64,000 nucleotides of DNA from Prauserella salsuginis. Lineage in GTDB: Bacteria > Actinomycetota > Actinomycetes > Mycobacteriales > Pseudonocardiaceae. A program made the position numbers and the translations under genes. This document shows, in pieces, positions 51,321 through 60,149 of this stretch (positions within the stretch are counted from its first letter, which is position 1; each line of letters starts with the position of its first letter). The stretch is from positions 62,001 to 126,000 of the forward strand of contig NZ_JANBBF010000013.1 in NCBI RefSeq assembly GCF_024648885.1, written 5' to 3'. The notes under the pieces are model-generated. The model was not told the DNA's origin, did not search any database, and was given only the letters and a program-made list of their open reading frames with translations.

Positions 51321-51327
51321 GTCTCGC

Positions 51328-51368
51328 CGAAACGCCCCGCCGCACACCCCGTGCGGCGGGGCGTTTCG
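51328..51368 (+). terminator. 18-bp perfect hairpin after hemD
   Basis: CGAAACGCCCCGCCGCAC (51328-51345) pairs with GTGCGGCGGGGCGTTTCG (51351-51368), loop ACCCC. It starts 8 bp after the hemD stop and separates the hem operon from the convergent dapE gene and the repeat array. Confidence 0.9.
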
Positions 51369-51404
51369 CTGTCCAGGCCCGTGGTGCGGCTTCGGGGACC
51401 GTGT

Positions 51405-51492
51405 TGCGGTGTCGGAGTGCAGGACACGCGGTGCTGAGTGCAGGACACGCGGTGCTGGGCGCAGGACACGCGGTGCTGAGTGCAGGACACGC
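51405..51492 (+). repeat. Four 21-bp units of the TGCAGGACACGCGGTGCTGA type
   Basis: Starts with GTGTTGCGGTGTCGGAGTGC and continues with contiguous units GAGTGCAGGACACGCGGTGC, GGGCGCAGGACACGCGGTGC and so on up to the last codons of dapE. No head module next to it. Confidence 0.9.
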
Positions 51493-51505
51493 GATCAGGC
51501 GGTGC

Positions 51506-52630
51506 TCATGCTTCGCACCACTGGGCGGCGACCCGGCGGATGGTCTCCTCCGACTCGCGGAGTTTGGCGATCGACACCCACTCGTCGGTGACGTGCGCAA
51601 GCTCGGGTTCGCCCGGGCCGCAGACGACGGTCGGCACGCCGCCCAGCGCCGGCGTCAGCACCGACGCGTCCGTGAAGTACGTCGCCGCCCGCGGCTCGCT
51701 GCCCTGAGGCCGGCCGGTGACGTCGGCGGCGATCGCGGCGACGGACGCGGCCCAGTCGTCGGCAGGGTCCGTCCACACGGCGGGCAGGTCGATGAGCGCC
51801 TCGAGTGCCGCGTCGTCGCCGACCCGGCTCCGCAGGTCGTCGGTGATCGTGGCGTGGTCCTGGCCGGGCACGGTGCGGATGTCGACCGTCGCGACCGCCG
51901 AGTCCGGCACGGAGTTCGTGTTCAGCCCGCCGTGGAAGGTGCCGACGTTCAGCGTCGGCGCGCCCATCGCCGGATGCGCCTGCTTGGTGAAGGCGAACCG
52001 TTCGAACGTTCCCACCGCACGGGCCAGCTTGTAGACGGCGTTGTCGCCCAGGTGCGGCATCGACCCGTGGGCCGTCACGCCCTCGGCCCGCGTGGACAAC
52101 CACAGCGCGCCCTTGTGCCCGTGGAAGACGGCGCCCGCCGTGGGTTCGGCGATCAGCAGCGGACCCGACGGCTTGCCGCGCAGCACGTCGAGGGCGCCCC
52201 GCGCGCCGTGCGAGCCGGTCTCCTCAGCGGCTGTGAGCACGAGGCGCAGCCCAGCCCGCGGCGCGCGAGTCGACGTCGCGACACCGATCGCCGCGCACAC
52301 GATCGCGGCCACCCCACCCTTCATGTCCGTCGTGCCGCGGCCGTACAGCCGGTCGCCGTCGGGCTCGGCGCGGAACGGGTCGTGGGACCACTCGGCGCTG
52401 CCCAGCGGCACCGTGTCGACGTGCCCGGACAGGCACAGCGGCGGTGTCTGCGCATCGGTGTGCCACTCGGCGATCAGCGTGCCGCGGCCCGGTTCGTGCT
52501 CGACGGTCCGGACGTCGAAGCCCGCCTCCTCCAGGTGCGGCGCCACCACGGCGAGGGTGCGGCTCTCGTCGTGATCGATGGTGTCGACGGCGACGAGTTC
52601 TCGGGTCAGGCTCAGCACGTCCGGGCTCAT
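51506..52630 (-). CDS. dapE: Succinyl-diaminopimelate desuccinylase-like M20 peptidase
   Basis: 374 residues from ATG at 52630 with GGAAGGA upstream. Zinc site residues are in SGHVDTVPLG (His, Asp), LYGRGTTDMKGG (Asp bridging) and TAAEETGSHGA (catalytic Glu and Glu ligand), with a dimerisation domain in the middle and the last ligand His near the C terminus of ELAHVTDEWV. DapE-type enzymes release succinate from N-succinyl-LL-DAP on the way to meso-DAP and lysine; ArgE-like deacetylation is the alternative. It runs against the hem genes between hemD and hemB. Confidence 0.88.
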   Translation of the reverse strand: MSPDVLSLTRELVAVDTIDHDESRTLAVVAPHLEEAGFDVRTVEHEPGRGTLIAEWHTDAQTPPLCLSGHVDTVPLGSAEWSHDPFRAEPDGDRLYGRGTTDMKGGVAAIVCAAIGVATSTRAPRAGLRLVLTAAEETGSHGARGALDVLRGKPSGPLLIAEPTAGAVFHGHKGALWLSTRAEGVTAHGSMPHLGDNAVYKLARAVGTFERFAFTKQAHPAMGAPTLNVGTFHGGLNTNSVPDSAVATVDIRTVPGQDHATITDDLRSRVGDDAALEALIDLPAVWTDPADDWAASVAAIAADVTGRPQGSEPRAATYFTDASVLTPALGGVPTVVCGPGEPELAHVTDEWVSIAKLRESEETIRRVAAQWCEA

Positions 52631-52732
52631 GACGATGTCCTTCCGCTGGGGCGGTGTCGGTCCCGCCGGGCCGGCGGGCCGGGGATCTTGCCGCCGTCAG
52701 GGTAGGCGCACGCGCGGGAGTACGGTGTCGAT

Positions 52733-53713
52733 GTGTTTCCCGAGCATCGTCCACGCAGGCTGCGGACCACGCCGGCCGTGCGCCGGCTCGTCGGCGAGAC
52801 GACGATCCGCCCGCGTCAGCTGATCCTGCCCATGTTCGTCTCGGAGGAGGCCGACGCCGCGGGTGCGCCGAAGCCGATCTCCAGTATGCCCGGCGTCGTG
52901 CAGCACACGAGGGACTCGTTGCGTGCCGCGGCGGCGACGGCCGTCGAGGCGGGTGTCGGCGGGCTGATGCTGTTCGGCGTTCCGTCCACACGCGACGCCG
53001 TCGGTTCGGGTGGGACCGACGACGACGGCATCCTCAACGTCGCGCTGCGCGACCTGCGGTCCGATCTCGGCGACGACACGGTCCTCATGGCCGACACGTG
53101 CCTCGACGAGTTCACCGACCACGGCCACTGCGGCGTGCTCGACGACGCCGGCCGGGTCGACAACGACGCGACGCTCGAACGGTACGCCGAGATGGCGCTG
53201 GCCCAGGCGCGCGCGGGTGCGCACTGGCTCGGGCCGAGCGGCATGATGGACGGACAGGTCGGCGCGATCCGCCGTGCGCTCGACGACGGCGGATTCGGCG
53301 ACGTGAGCATCCTGGCCTACTCGGCCAAGTACGCGAGCGCGTTCTACGGGCCGTTCCGCGAGGCCGTCGACTCCCAGCTGCAGGGCGACCGCAACGCGTA
53401 CCAGCAGGACCCGGCCAACATCCGCGAGGCGAGCCGCGAGATCGAACTCGACCTCGCCGAGGGCGCCGACGCGATCATGGTCAAGCCTGCGCTGTCCTAT
53501 TTGGACGTCATCAGGGCGGCGTCGGAGATCTCGTCGGTCCCGGTCGCGGCGTACAACATCTCGGGCGAGTACTCGATGATCGAAGGCGCGGCCGCCAGCG
53601 GCTGGGTCGATCGCGAGCGCACGATCCTGGAGGTGCTCACCTCGATTCGCCGCGCAGGCTCCGACATGATCCTCACGTACTGGGCAGCGGAAGCCGCCAC
53701 CTGGCTCGACTGA
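52733..53713 (+). CDS. hemB: Delta-aminolevulinic acid dehydratase (porphobilinogen synthase)
   Basis: 326 residues. GTG at 52733 lies 6 nt after TACGGT with no ribosome site, so leaderless. The catalytic lysines are in [17 protein letters not shown] and [14 protein letters not shown]. The metal loop reads [14 protein letters not shown], two cysteines and an aspartate at the three positions that are C/C/C in zinc enzymes and A/D/D in magnesium enzymes. It condenses two aminolevulinates to porphobilinogen. Separated from hemD by dapE on the other strand. Confidence 0.97.
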   Translation: MFPEHRPRRLRTTPAVRRLVGETTIRPRQLILPMFVSEEADAAGAPKPISSMPGVVQHTRDSLRAAAATAVEAGVGGLMLFGVPSTRDAVGSGGTDDDGILNVALRDLRSDLGDDTVLMADTCLDEFTDHGHCGVLDDAGRVDNDATLERYAEMALAQARAGAHWLGPSGMMDGQVGAIRRALDDGGFGDVSILAYSAKYASAFYGPFREAVDSQLQGDRNAYQQDPANIREASREIELDLAEGADAIMVKPALSYLDVIRAASEISSVPVAAYNISGEYSMIEGAAASGWVDRERTILEVLTSIRRAGSDMILTYWAAEAATWLD

Positions 53714-53750
53714 ACCACCGCACCGGTGCGGAGCTGCAACATTCGCGGTC

Positions 53751-53786
53751 CTGGCGGCTGCCCCAAGGGCACCTTGGGGGCGCCAG
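53751..53786. terminator. CCCCAAGG hairpin between hemB and the methyltransferase gene
   Basis: CCCCAAGG (53761-53768) pairs with CCTTGGGG (53772-53779) around GCA, and CTGGCG (53751) pairs with CGCCAG (53781) outside it. Convergent genes end on both sides, so it can serve as a bidirectional terminator. Member of the CCCAAGGGCACC hairpin family. Confidence 0.8.
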
Positions 53787-53810
53787 CGGTGTTGCGGGGG
53801 TGCGACGTGA

Positions 53811-54635
53811 TCAGAAGCGGTAGCGGACGATCCAGGCGCCGCGGCGGGCCTGCGCGGGCCAGCGGGCGAACGTCCGCGCCATGAGCCGGTACGCCAGCGG
53901 CAGGCGCTCCCGCTCCGGTGCGGCATCGCCCCACTGCTCCTCCACGAAGGTCAACTCCGGCGCGAGGGCCACGACGTCCTGCGGATCGCCGATACCGAAC
54001 GTGCGGTAGTCCGGCGGCATGCCGACCGTCCGCAGGTATCGGCCCGCCATCCGGGCGGCCAGCGTGCTGTAGGCGTTGAAGATCAGTTCGCCGCTCGCGA
54101 AGTGATCGGTGATGTGCGGCAGCAGCCGCCGGTTCTGCTCCTCGGTGAGGAATCCGACGACCCCGTCGGCGACGACGATCGTCGGCCGGTCCCGCGGAAT
54201 CCCGTCGGTCCAGCGCGTGTCGAGCAGTGAAACGCCGACGCCGTGCGCGTCGTCCCGGTCCGGAAGCAGCCGTTCCCGCAGCTCGATGACCTCGGGAAAG
54301 TCGACGTCGTACCAGTCGACGGTCTGCGGCGGGTCGACGCGGAACCGGCGCGTCTCCAGTCCGCTGCCGAGCTCGACGACGACGGCGTCCGGATGGGTGC
54401 GGACGAACCCGGCGACCGCGCGGTCGAGCATCGCGCTGCGGATGGCGACCGCTTCCGGAACGCCCGCCATCAGTTTCACCGAGCCGGTGTCGTAATCCAG
54501 CCGGCCGAGCACGTCGGTGGCGAGCGCGTCGCCCAGGAGAGGATTGGCGCCCTGGCTGTCGACCGCCCGTCCTTTCAGCGTGATGAGCAGTGTCTTCTGC
54601 ATCGGCGTGAGGTGGTCGATGGACACGAGGGTCAC
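53811..54635 (-). CDS. SAM-dependent methyltransferase of the leucine carboxyl methyltransferase type
   Basis: 274 residues from GTG at 54635, overlapping the TetR stop (GTGA). The long N-terminal helix region (DHLTPMQKTLLITLKGRAVD, NPLLGDALATDVLGRLDYD) and VVELGSGLETRRFRVDPPQTVDWYDVDFPEVIELRERLLP, cut at strands, are those of the LCM/PPM1-like group found widely in actinobacteria. Motif GSGLETR binds SAM. Substrates of bacterial members are small molecules or polyketides and remain mostly unknown. It is controlled together with its TetR regulator. Confidence 0.85.
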   Translation of the reverse strand: MTLVSIDHLTPMQKTLLITLKGRAVDSQGANPLLGDALATDVLGRLDYDTGSVKLMAGVPEAVAIRSAMLDRAVAGFVRTHPDAVVVELGSGLETRRFRVDPPQTVDWYDVDFPEVIELRERLLPDRDDAHGVGVSLLDTRWTDGIPRDRPTIVVADGVVGFLTEEQNRRLLPHITDHFASGELIFNAYSTLAARMAGRYLRTVGMPPDYRTFGIGDPQDVVALAPELTFVEEQWGDAAPERERLPLAYRLMARTFARWPAQARRGAWIVRYRF

Positions 54636-55312
54636 GGCTCGCCTCCCCGGTCGTCGGTGCGGTACTCGGCGGTGGATGCGCGGATCCGCTCCCCGGTCGG
54701 CGAGGCCGCGAAGTCGGCCATGGCGGCGTAGACGTCGAACATCGCCGCGCCGATCCGATGCGGGTGAGCACGGTCGAGCGGATCGACGCCGAGGTGGCGC
54801 CCGATGTGCCGGTGCAGGACGACCGTGCCGGCGTGCATCGCCGTCATCACCGCCGCGGCACTGTTCGCCGCCGCCGAATCCGGCGGGAACCGGTCCGGCC
54901 ACGTGGTGCTGAGGAACTCCGCGGTACCCGCCGCGAGGCGGTCGAAGACAGTGTCGGCCGCAGGTGACCCGTCCACCGTGGCGCGGGCGAAGTACCGCAA
55001 CAGCGGGCCGCTCGTGGCGAGGAGTTCGGCGAGCAGGCCCGACTCCACCAGCGAACCGGCCGTGGCGGCGGCCGCCAACCGGTGCCCCAACGCGTCGACC
55101 ACGGCGTCGTCACATGCGCGCCGCAGGGCCTCCTTCGACCCGAAGTGGTGCTGCACCAGGCCCGGTGAGACGCCGGCCGCCTCGGCGATGCCCCGCATGG
55201 TCGCGCCCGCGACACCGCGTTCGGCGAACTGAGTCAGCGCCGCGTCGCGGATCCTGGCGCGCGCCGTCAGGTCGCCCGGCGGTCTGTCCACCGCTTCATC
55301 GGCTTGAACCAC
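54632..55312 (-). CDS. TetR-family transcriptional regulator
   Basis: 226 residues from GTG at 55312. The helix-turn-helix is ARARIRDAALTQFAERGVAGATMRGIAEAAGVSPGLVQHHFGSKEAL, divided by the usual loops, and the C-terminal 150 residues form a ligand-binding helical domain (PHRIGAAMFDVYAAMADFA near the end). TATTGT ends 6 nt before the GTG, so the mRNA is probably leaderless, and this -10 is inside a palindrome likely to be its own operator. It controls the methyltransferase downstream by operon; ligand unknown. Confidence 0.9.
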   Translation of the reverse strand: MVQADEAVDRPPGDLTARARIRDAALTQFAERGVAGATMRGIAEAAGVSPGLVQHHFGSKEALRRACDDAVVDALGHRLAAAATAGSLVESGLLAELLATSGPLLRYFARATVDGSPAADTVFDRLAAGTAEFLSTTWPDRFPPDSAAANSAAAVMTAMHAGTVVLHRHIGRHLGVDPLDRAHPHRIGAAMFDVYAAMADFAASPTGERIRASTAEYRTDDRGGEP

Positions 55313-55316
55313 ATGT

Positions 55317-55358
55317 CGACAATACGGCTGACCAGTATCCCATTCAACTGTATTGTCG
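55317..55358. promoter_or_regulatory. Palindrome spanning two divergent -10 elements
   Basis: CGACAATAC (55317-55325) and GTATTGTCG (55350-55358) are exact inverted repeats with centres 33 bp apart. Each contains TATTGT, one on the minus strand (6 nt before the TetR GTG) and one on the plus strand (facing the membrane-protein genes). A TetR dimer pair bound to both arms would shut both promoters. Confidence 0.7.
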
Positions 55359-55430
55359 CCGCAGTCGCCGCAGTCGCCGCAGTCGCCCGCCCGTCGCCCG
55401 GCCACCGCCCCCCAATGCGCCGCTCCGCGG
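55355..55430 (-). repeat. Head-module copy with a 9-bp tail
   Basis: On the minus strand GGGGGGCGGTGGCCGGGCGA CGGGCGGGCGAC is the end of a head module; it is followed by three copies of CTGCGGCGA instead of the 21-bp units. It lies in the leader of the divergent membrane-protein operon. Confidence 0.6.
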
Positions 55431-55448
55431 CCCCTACTCTTTGGGGGC

Positions 55449-55967
55449 ATGAGCGAAGCCGACGAAAGCGACGACCAACGGCGGGCACGCGGTCTGCCGC
55501 CCTCGCCGCACCTGCCCGGCGACCCCGACCGGGAGCTGCCCGAGCCGCCGAAGCCCGTCAACGTCGGGTTCGGCCTGATCGTGGCCGCGGCGGTGGTGCT
55601 GGTCCTGGCCTTCGTGCTGCAGCTGCTCGACAAGGACGCGCTCACCGAGGAACTGATCTCGCAGAACACCGACGAGAACGTCACCAATGCCCAGATCGCT
55701 GCAGGTGTCGAATCGATGCTGTGGGCACTCGTCGTCGGGGCGGCCGCGGTCGGCGGCCTGATCGTGCTGTTCGCCTGGAAGGCGCGGCAGGGCACCCGTT
55801 CCGCGCGCACCGTCGTGACCGTGCTCGTCGTCGTGATCGCGCTGTTCTCGCTGCTCGGTGGTGGTTACACGGTGATCGGCGCGGTGCTGCTCGCACTCGG
55901 CGGCACATCGCTGATGTACCTACCCAGCGTCGACCCGTACTTCCCGAGGGTGGTCAAGAACCCGTGA
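55449..55967 (+). CDS. Four-helix membrane protein (Rv0513-like position)
   Basis: 172 residues. A 38-residue Pro/Glu-rich cytoplasmic N terminus is followed by four membrane helices (FGLIVAAAVVLVLAFVLQLL, LWALVVGAAAVGGLIVLFAW, VVTVLVVVIALFSLLGGGYT, VIGAVLLALGGTSLMYLP). Genes of this type follow hemB in mycobacteria. No function known. TACTCT 8 nt before the ATG is a possible leaderless promoter; GGGGG just before it could instead be a ribosome site. Coupled to the next gene by GTGA. Confidence 0.8.
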   Translation: MSEADESDDQRRARGLPPSPHLPGDPDRELPEPPKPVNVGFGLIVAAAVVLVLAFVLQLLDKDALTEELISQNTDENVTNAQIAAGVESMLWALVVGAAAVGGLIVLFAWKARQGTRSARTVVTVLVVVIALFSLLGGGYTVIGAVLLALGGTSLMYLPSVDPYFPRVVKNP

Positions 55968-56635
55968 CCGGCAACGACGCCGAGGACACACGCGCCGAGG
56001 ACATGGCCGCCAAGGGGACACGCGCCGGGGACAACGACACCGCCGACACCGCCGACACCGCCGACACCGCCGACGCCGAGGACTCCGACACCGATGACTC
56101 GGGCACCGATGACTCCGACACCGTGTCCTCGGTAGCCGAGGGCACGGCCGCCGAGGACACACGCGCCGAGGACACAGCTGCAGTCCCTGACGAGGTCACG
56201 GTTCACTACCAAGAACCGGGCGCGACGCTGTGGCGGCTCGGGCTCGGTCCGGCGTTGGCCGCGCTGGGGTTCGTCACGGAGCTGATCCTCGGCCAGCCGC
56301 CGCACTGGTTGATGTGGATCATCACCGGCGTCGGTCTGCTGTGGCTGAACGGCCTCTGGGTGTTCGCTCGCCGCAAGTTCCTGCGCGTCCGGGTCACCGA
56401 CACCGAGTTGGTGCAGGGCACCGAGACGCTGCCGATCGCGGACATCGCCTCGGTGCTCACCCGCGAGCCCAAGCTGGGCACCCGCGTGCTCGGCGGTGGC
56501 CAGACCGTGCCTCGCCGGTACGAGGCCGTCGGACTCAAGCTGGTGGGCCGCAAGCATGTGCAGGCGTGGTCGCAGGACTCGGAGACGTTCACGGCAGCGT
56601 TGCGGACGGCCATGCGAAACTCACGCCGTGACTGA
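55964..56635 (+). CDS. Two-helix membrane protein with acidic repeat tail (DUF3093-like)
   Basis: 223 residues from GTG at 55964. The first 75 residues are an acidic tail with four tandem copies of a 9-bp unit encoding TAD, then EDSDTDDSGTDDSD. Two membrane helices (LGPALAALGFVTELILG, LMWIITGVGLLWLNGLWVF) are followed by a PH-like domain with FLRVRVTDTELVQGTETLPIADI cut at strands and VPRRYEAVGLKLVGRKHVQAW. The layout recalls DUF3093 proteins; this is a tentative match. Function unknown. Confidence 0.7.
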   Translation: MTGNDAEDTRAEDMAAKGTRAGDNDTADTADTADTADAEDSDTDDSGTDDSDTVSSVAEGTAAEDTRAEDTAAVPDEVTVHYQEPGATLWRLGLGPALAALGFVTELILGQPPHWLMWIITGVGLLWLNGLWVFARRKFLRVRVTDTELVQGTETLPIADIASVLTREPKLGTRVLGGGQTVPRRYEAVGLKLVGRKHVQAWSQDSETFTAALRTAMRNSRRD

Positions 56636-57128
56636 ATCCGCGGATCGCACCGCCACCGACTCCGCCGCGCCGGCCGGGCCGGCCGCGTCCGCGGCGCCGC
56701 GCGCGCCCCGGCCACGGGGCCGCCGTAGGGCCGGAGCGGGCCGCGGCAGGCTGCACCAGCCGTGGCGGATCGTCGTCGCCGTCGTCGAACTCGTCGTGGC
56801 CGCGGTGGCCGTGTGGGGTGCCTTCCCGCTGTGGGGGTCGGCGATCCGCGAGGTCACCGTCCGCCTCGACGACGGCAGTGCGCTGACCTCACGCGTCTAC
56901 GAGGGTGACCGGATCGCGCTGGCCGTCGCGCTCGGAGCGCTGGCGGCCGTGCTGGTGATCGACGCCGTCCGCCAGGTGATGCTCGGCGTCGCGGCCAAGG
57001 GCAAGAAGCCGAAGAAGCGTAAGCAGCCGGACCCCGATGCGGACGTTCCCGACCCGGACCGTCCCGAAGGGGACCGCGACGGTGCGGAAAGCGGCGGTGC
57101 CGGGCGCGCGGCCCGCGCACGAGACTGA
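56628..57128 (+). CDS. Membrane protein of unknown function
   Basis: 166 residues from GTG at 56628, overlapping the previous gene by 8 bp. After a basic Ala/Pro/Arg-rich tail there are two membrane helices (IVVAVVELVVAAVAVWGAFPLW and IALAVALGALAAVLVIDAV) with an extracytoplasmic loop between them (REVTVRLDDGSALTSRVYEG), and a charged C-terminal tail KGKKPKKRKQPDPD. No family recognised. The three overlapping genes from 55449 form one transcription unit and probably one complex. Confidence 0.72.
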   Translation: MTESADRTATDSAAPAGPAASAAPRAPRPRGRRRAGAGRGRLHQPWRIVVAVVELVVAAVAVWGAFPLWGSAIREVTVRLDDGSALTSRVYEGDRIALAVALGALAAVLVIDAVRQVMLGVAAKGKKPKKRKQPDPDADVPDPDRPEGDRDGAESGGAGRAARARD

Positions 57129-57284
57129 ACACCACACGCGCCCGTTCGGGAGCCCGTCCGCGGTCCAAGCCCGAGTCCCACCGGCAGGCACACCGAGCCG
57201 CCCGGTCGCTCGGGAGCATGCCCGCGGTCACTCCCGCCGGAGGCAGTCGTCGCAGGCCGCGGCCGTTTTGCGAGACTGGCGGAC

Positions 57285-58607
57285 GTGACAGGTGGCAAGA
57301 GCACGGTCGAGAAGTCCCAGTCCTGGTTCCGGCGGGCCGCCGCGGCGACCCCCGGTGGCGTCAACTCCCCGGTGCGCGCGTTCGCATCCGTCGGCGGTGA
57401 CCCGCGATTCGTGGTGAAGGCCGACGGTCCCTACCTGTGGGACGCCGACGACAACCGCTACGTCGATCTCGTGTCCTCGTGGGGGCCGATGATCCTCGGG
57501 CACGCCCATCCCGCCGTGGTCGAGGCGGTGCGCGAGGCCGCGTCGCACGGCCTGTCGTTCGGCACGCCCACCACCGGTGAGGTCGAGCTCGCCGAAGAGA
57601 TCATCCGCCGCGTCGAGCCGGTCGAGCAGGTGCGCCTTGTCAACTCGGGCACCGAGGCCACGATGAGCTCGATCCGCCTGGCCCGCGCGTTCACCGGGCG
57701 CGCGAAGATCGTCAAGTTCGCGGGCTGCTACCACGGCCACGTCGACGCGCTGCTCGCTCAGGCGGGCTCGGGTGTGGCCACGCTGGGCCTGCCGACGTCG
57801 CCGGGTGTCACCGGTGCGCAGGCGGCCGACACGATCGTCGTGCCGTACAACGACCTCGACGCCGTGCGGAAGGTGTTCGCCGAGAATCCCGGCGACATCG
57901 CCGCGGTCATCACCGAGGCCGCCGCGGGCAACATGGGTGCCGTCCCGCCCGTCGAAGGGTTCAACGCCGCGCTGCGCGACATCGCCCACGAGGAGGGCGC
58001 GCTGCTGATCATCGACGAGGTCATGACGGGCTTCCGCGTGTCGTCGGCGGGCTGGTACGGCCTCGACGGCGTCGCGGGCGACCTCTACACGTTCGGCAAG
58101 GTCATGTCAGGTGGGCTCCCCGCGGCGGCGTTCGGTGGCCGCGCCGACGTGATGGCCAAGCTCGCGCCGCTCGGGCCCGTCTACCAGGCGGGCACGCTCG
58201 CCGGTAACCCCGTGGCGGTGGCCGCGGGCCTGACGACGCTGCAGCACGCCGACGCGTCCGTCTACGAGAAGCTCGACACCAACGCGGGGCGGGTCGCCTC
58301 GATCCTCGGCGACGCCCTGTCGGCCGAGGGCGTCACGCACACCGTGTCGCAGGCGGGCAACCTCGTGACCGTCTTCTTCGGCGACCGGCAGCCGACGAAC
58401 TTCGACGAGGTCGCCGCCACCGAGACGTGGCGCTACGGCCCGATGTTCCACGCCTTCCTCGAGGCGGGGGTCTACGGCCCGCCGAGCGCGTTCGAGGCCT
58501 GGTTCGTCAACTCCGCGATGGACGACGCGGCCTTCGAGGTCATCGAGGCGGCCGCACCCGCAGCGGCCCGCGCCGCCGCATCGGCGACCCCGCCGGAGCG
58601 GGTATGA
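57285..58607 (+). CDS. hemL: Glutamate-1-semialdehyde 2,1-aminomutase
   Basis: 440 residues from GTG at 57285. A class III aminotransferase with the PLP lysine K272 in [19 protein letters not shown], substrate loop [12 protein letters not shown], and [12 protein letters not shown]. It converts glutamate-1-semialdehyde to 5-aminolevulinate, the step between HemA and HemB. A run of Ala residues at the C terminus is peculiar but short. Coupled by ATGA to the histidine phosphatase gene. Confidence 0.97.
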   Translation: MTGGKSTVEKSQSWFRRAAAATPGGVNSPVRAFASVGGDPRFVVKADGPYLWDADDNRYVDLVSSWGPMILGHAHPAVVEAVREAASHGLSFGTPTTGEVELAEEIIRRVEPVEQVRLVNSGTEATMSSIRLARAFTGRAKIVKFAGCYHGHVDALLAQAGSGVATLGLPTSPGVTGAQAADTIVVPYNDLDAVRKVFAENPGDIAAVITEAAAGNMGAVPPVEGFNAALRDIAHEEGALLIIDEVMTGFRVSSAGWYGLDGVAGDLYTFGKVMSGGLPAAAFGGRADVMAKLAPLGPVYQAGTLAGNPVAVAAGLTTLQHADASVYEKLDTNAGRVASILGDALSAEGVTHTVSQAGNLVTVFFGDRQPTNFDEVAATETWRYGPMFHAFLEAGVYGPPSAFEAWFVNSAMDDAAFEVIEAAAPAAARAAASATPPERV

Positions 58608-59233
58608 CCAGCACGGTCGTCCACCTGCTGCGGCACGGTGAGGTTCACAACCCCGAGGGCATCCTCTACGGCAGGTTGTCCGGTTACGGGCTGTCCGAGC
58701 GGGGCAGGCAGCAGGCGGTGACCGTCGCGCAGGCGCTGAAGCCCCACAACCTGGTGCGGGTCGTGGCCTCGCCGCTGCAGCGCGCGCAGGAGACGGCCGC
58801 ACCGATCGCGGGCGGCCACCGGCTCGACGTCGTCACCGACGAACGCCTCATCGAGGCGGACAACGTGTTCGAAGGCATGCGGGTCAGCGTGGGCGACGGG
58901 GCGTTGCGCAGCCCGAAGCACTGGCCGAAGCTGCGCAATCCCGTGGTGCCGTCGTGGGGTGAGCCGTACGTCGACATCGCGCGCCGCATGCTCGGTGCCG
59001 TCTACCGGGCGCGGGCCGCAGCCGAGGGCGGCGAGGTGCTGTGCGTGTCGCACCAGCTGCCGATCTGGACCGTGCGCCGGTTCCTCGAAGGCAAACGGCT
59101 CTGGCACGACCCGCGGGCCCGGCAGTGCTCGCTGGCTTCACTGACCAGTCTCGTGTTCCGTGAGGAGGAGCTCGTGGACATCGTCTACAGCGAACCCGCA
59201 GGCGCGACGGACCCGACGGTGACCGGCGCATGA
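58604..59233 (+). CDS. Histidine phosphatase family protein (Rv0525-like)
   Basis: 209 residues. [29 protein letters not shown], broken by the usual loops, has the RHG catalytic histidine; [17 protein letters not shown] carries the arginine pocket and [19 protein letters not shown] the second histidine. Related to phosphoglycerate mutases and broad-specificity phosphatases; the substrate is not known. It lies between hemL and the resA-like gene with 4-base overlaps on both sides, the arrangement found in mycobacteria. Confidence 0.9.
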   Translation: MTSTVVHLLRHGEVHNPEGILYGRLSGYGLSERGRQQAVTVAQALKPHNLVRVVASPLQRAQETAAPIAGGHRLDVVTDERLIEADNVFEGMRVSVGDGALRSPKHWPKLRNPVVPSWGEPYVDIARRMLGAVYRARAAAEGGEVLCVSHQLPIWTVRRFLEGKRLWHDPRARQCSLASLTSLVFREEELVDIVYSEPAGATDPTVTGA

Positions 59234-59850
59234 GCGGGCGCGGCGGCAGCAACCGCAGGTCGCTCGGCACGCGGCTGGCGGCCGCGGTGCTGGTCGGCGG
59301 CCTTGCCCTCACCGGCTGCAGCACGGGCGACGGTGCCGCAGCAGACACGGCCTCGTTCAACTTCGTCGCCCCCGGCGGCAAGACCGACATCACCTACACC
59401 GGCGCCGACCGGCAGGAGATGCCGGAGATCAGCGGCGAGGATCTGTTCGACGAGAGCAAGCGGATCTCCAGCGAGGACTTCCACGGCAAGGTGCTGGTCA
59501 TCAACATCTGGGGTCAGTGGTGCGGGCCGTGCCGCACCGAGGCGCCGGAACTGCAGAAGGTGTACGAACAGACCAAGGACGACGGCGTGCGGGTGCTCGG
59601 CATCGACGTGCGCGACTTCGACCGGTCGGCGCCGCAGGACTTCATGCGTAACCGAGGCCTGACGTACCCGTCGATCTACGACCCGTCAGGGCGGTCGCTG
59701 ATCGGGCTGACGGGATATCCGCGCAACGTCGTCCCGTCGACGATCATCGTCGACAGGCAGGGTCGCGTCGCCGCGGTCTACCTGCGCGACCTGCTCGCCG
59801 ACGACATCCTCCCTGTCGTCCGCGACCTGGCGGAGGAACGCGGCTCGTAG
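59230..59850 (+). CDS. Thioredoxin-like lipoprotein of cytochrome c maturation (ResA/TlpA type)
   Basis: 206 residues. Signal peptide with lipobox LTGC (Cys30), then a TlpA-like fold with VINIWGQWCGPCRTEAPEL (Cys98, Cys101) and the cis-proline in YPRNVVPSTIIVDRQGRV. It would reduce apocytochrome c cysteines outside the membrane, taking electrons from CcdA encoded downstream. Counterpart of Rv0526. Coupled by ATGA to the phosphatase gene; separated from ccdA by a repeat array. Confidence 0.93.
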   Translation: MSGRGGSNRRSLGTRLAAAVLVGGLALTGCSTGDGAAADTASFNFVAPGGKTDITYTGADRQEMPEISGEDLFDESKRISSEDFHGKVLVINIWGQWCGPCRTEAPELQKVYEQTKDDGVRVLGIDVRDFDRSAPQDFMRNRGLTYPSIYDPSGRSLIGLTGYPRNVVPSTIIVDRQGRVAAVYLRDLLADDILPVVRDLAEERGS

Positions 59851-59854
59851 GCAG

Positions 59855-59990
59855 CCGCCGTGTTGCGGACTCCGGGGACCGTGTTGCCGGTTACAGGGAC
59901 CGTGTTGCGGGTTACAGGGGCCGTGTTGCGGATTCCGGGGGCCATGTTGTGCCCGCCCGGCTTTCCGGCCACCGCCCGCCAACGGCGGGC
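59855..59990 (-). repeat. Composite repeat between resA-like gene and ccdA
   Basis: On the minus strand the head end GGCGGGCGGTGGCCGGAAAG CCGGGCGGGC is followed by five 21-bp units: ACAACATGGCCCCCGGAATC, GCAACACGGCCCCTGTAACC, GCAACACGGTCCCTGTAACC, then GCAACACGGTCCCCGGAGTC. This head-then-tail order is the same as in the copies at 5.3, 11.6 and 43.4 kb. The array splits an operon that is continuous in relatives. Confidence 0.9.
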
Positions 59991-60149
59991 GACCGTGCTC
60001 CCACGGTGCGGTGCGTCCACCCTTCGCTGATCCCGGTGGGGGCCGGATCGCGTGGCCCCGGGTCGGCGATAGTGACGGGCGCCGCATTCTCGCAGGTGGA
60101 GACAGGGGGCGGCGATTTAACACCGACCCCATTCCCTAGTCTGGGTGTC

